DNA from: Nocardia camponoti
Lineage (GTDB): Bacteria; Actinomycetota; Actinomycetes; Mycobacteriales; Mycobacteriaceae
Direction of reading: 5' to 3'
Assembly: GCF_014646135.1 (NCBI RefSeq)
Contig: NZ_BMMW01000001.1
Location: forward strand, 327,570 to 391,569
Length of the DNA stretch: 64,000 bases
Position numbers and translations under genes: made by a program. Each line of letters opens with the position of its first letter. Positions within the stretch are counted from its first letter, which is position 1. The notes under the pieces were generated by a model. That model was not told the DNA's origin. It worked only from the letters and a program-made list of their open reading frames with translations, and searched no databases. Shown piece after piece: positions 62,808 to 64,000 of the stretch.

Positions 62808-63578
62808 CTAGTGGTGGTATTCGCCGCAGTTCACGTCGATGGTTTGGCCGGTAATCGCGCTCGCCGCGTTCGATGCGAGAAACAGCACTACGCGGGCGAT
62901 TTCGTCCGGCTCGGGCAGCCGCTTAAGGTCGGACTTCGCCGCCGTCTGCTCATAGACCTGTTCGGCGGTGATCCCGTACTTGGCCGCGATCTCACCGAAA
63001 TACCACTTCAACTGGTCGGACCAGATGTAGCCGGGAGCCACACTGTTGACGCGAATGCCCTTGCCGCCCAACTCCGTTGCCAGCGTCTGCGACATCGCCT
63101 GCAACGCGGCTTTGGCGAGTTTGTAGCTGCCGTACCGAGGTTCGGAGTGGCGCAGCACCATCGAGTTGATCATCACGACCGACCCCGCTGTTTCAGCGAG
63201 CGCGGGCGCGAACGCGCGCGTAATCCGCAGTCCACCAACAACAGTGAGGTCGAGACTCGACCGAATCTGCTCGAAATCGGTGCGTTCGAGCGGCTTCATC
63301 GACGGCATCGCGAACGCGTTGTTGACCAGCGCGTCAACGCGACCGAACGTGTCGATCGTTTCCGCGACCAACCGCTCCACCGCGGCGTCGTCGGTGATAT
63401 CCGTTGGGACACACAGGGTTTTGACGCCATCGAGTTCGGCAGCGACCTCGCGCAGTCGCGACTCGGTCCGCGCCGACAGCACCACATGGGCGCCCGCCGC
63501 AGCCGCTTCAAGACAAATCGAGCGCCCAAGCCCCGGGCCGACCCCGGAAACCACGATCACCTTGTCGGTCATGTTCAT
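62808..63578 (-). CDS. SDR-family oxidoreductase
   Basis: 256 residues. Cofactor motif IVVSGVGPGLGRSICLEA, NNAFAMPSM, a serine in VVMINSMVL and catalytic YGSYKLAKAAL (Tyr and Lys in place). It lies eight bases upstream of the sulfotransferase and overlaps the DUF1214-like gene by four bases, so the three are one operon. The missing glycine spacing (GVGPGLG) is within normal SDR variation. The substrate is unknown; the M. tuberculosis counterpart I recall lies near cholesterol-catabolism genes. Confidence 0.9.
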   Translation of the reverse strand: MNMTDKVIVVSGVGPGLGRSICLEAAAAGAHVVLSARTESRLREVAAELDGVKTLCVPTDITDDAAVERLVAETIDTFGRVDALVNNAFAMPSMKPLERTDFEQIRSSLDLTVVGGLRITRAFAPALAETAGSVVMINSMVLRHSEPRYGSYKLAKAALQAMSQTLATELGGKGIRVNSVAPGYIWSDQLKWYFGEIAAKYGITAEQVYEQTAAKSDLKRLPEPDEIARVVLFLASNAASAITGQTIDVNCGEYHH

Positions 63579-64000
63579 CCGAGCATCCTGTCGGCGAAGG
63601 CCCGCTGACGGGCGGCGATGCGATCGCGCCAGCCAGCGGCGTCGATCTTGTTGGTCTCGTACTCAGGCAAGTGCTGGCTCACTTCGTCGAACGGAACGAC
63701 GGTGATGGTTGGCCCTTCGGTGACTGGTTTATCCACGCGCTGCCACCGAAACTGCATAATGCCGTTGGTGCGACCCGTTGTCTCGATCCAGTTGGCGATG
63801 CCCGGGTCGCGCTTGCTCACGACCATACGAATCATTCCGTCCGAATCCACCTGTGCCTGAGCATGATTGAGGCTCGTTTGGTGGTTGACGTAGTCGAGGG
63901 AGATGTACCAGCGACTGCCCAACTGGAACCCCTGGTAGGGCGCGTCCGACGCGGGCACGGTGATCACCAGCGCCTGATCGTCGGCCAGCTCGAAGTGACC
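63575..64000 (-). CDS. DUF1214-like protein, C-terminal part (5' end beyond window)
   Basis: The last 141 residues of a protein that enters from the right edge. The segment FELADDQALVITVPASDAPY, then YISLDYVNHQTSLNHAQAQVDSDGMIRMVVSKRDPGIANWIETTG fits the DUF1214 pattern, and the C-terminus ends in RDRIAARQRAFADRML. The stop overlaps the SDR start by four bases, placing it first of the visible genes in the operon. No catalytic residues are known to me for this family. Confidence 0.78.
   Translation of the reverse strand, partial: GHFELADDQALVITVPASDAPYQGFQLGSRWYISLDYVNHQTSLNHAQAQVDSDGMIRMVVSKRDPGIANWIETTGRTNGIMQFRWQRVDKPVTEGPTITVVPFDEVSQHLPEYETNKIDAAGWRDRIAARQRAFADRMLG

Noticed and set aside
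1..64000. tRNA or rRNA genes, CRISPR arrays, insertion sequences or integration sites
   Set aside because: No clover-leaf, repeat-spacer pattern, transposase or integrase was seen by eye; a covariance-model tRNA scan could not be run.

Overview
The window reads as a stretch of chromosome from a high-GC, mycolate-type actinomycete (order Mycobacteriales, most likely Nocardiaceae). The reasons are the mutA-mutB-meaB block next to a TVP38/TMEM64 gene, an LprG-like lipoprotein, a LigC/PolD1 pair, a secretory lipase, XRE-DUF397 regulators, and many GTG/TTG starts. I saw no rRNA, tRNA, insertion sequence, prophage or CRISPR array. Genes are dense on both strands and many neighbours overlap by 1 or 4 bases. 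All family assignments come from reading motifs and recalled family features; no database search was run.

Layout. 0-6 kb: methylmalonyl-CoA mutase subunits and the MeaB chaperone, divergent from a truncated membrane protein. 6-15.5 kb: multicopper oxidase, two-component system, a DUF6325/SHOCT pair, an amidohydrolase/nucleoside hydrolase operon, an SDR, and a TetR-controlled flavin monooxygenase with a clear cluster of palindromic half-sites. 15.5-26.3 kb: CoA-transferase, type II thioesterase, a zinc-ribbon SDR lacking the usual tyrosine, small membrane proteins, a LigC/PolD1 DNA-repair pair, an APC transporter and a cold-shock protein.

26.4-35.2 kb is the most unusual part. A minus-strand operon (33335 down to 27974) encodes a 59-residue protein, a cysteine-desulfurase-like enzyme, an unfamiliar protein ending in a CxxC heavy-metal-associated domain, a Y4yA/SbnH-like PLP decarboxylase, and a SbnA/CysK-like enzyme fused to a rhodanese domain. 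It meets a free-standing NRPS condensation-domain gene tail to tail. An XRE regulator and a DUF397 protein lie just beyond the promoter. The same promoter architecture (-35 inside an AGATG/CATCT inverted repeat, 18-base spacer, -10 TAAACT) stands before the operon and before a second small gene, and a variant repeat lies in front of the DUF397 gene. I infer a locally regulated pathway for a sulfur- or diamino-acid-derived product, perhaps a metal ligand.

35.3-48.3 kb: a DUF2599 lipoprotein, two secreted lipases of different families, a PucR/CdaR regulator, a HAD protein with altered catalytic residues, two flavoproteins, a glutathione peroxidase, a DHA2 exporter with a divergent MmyB-type regulator, and LprG. 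48.4-55 kb: a compact cytochrome-b5/desaturase, type III polyketide synthase and PvdE-like exporter cluster, followed by MOSC and TerD-family genes. 55-61.5 kb: a LysR-controlled 3-hydroxybutyrate/acetoacetate operon (MHS transporter, BDH, acetoacetyl-CoA synthetase), then a D-2-hydroxyacid dehydrogenase. 61.6-64 kb: sulfotransferase, SDR and a truncated DUF1214-like gene, in the order I recall for M. tuberculosis Rv3529c-Rv3531c.
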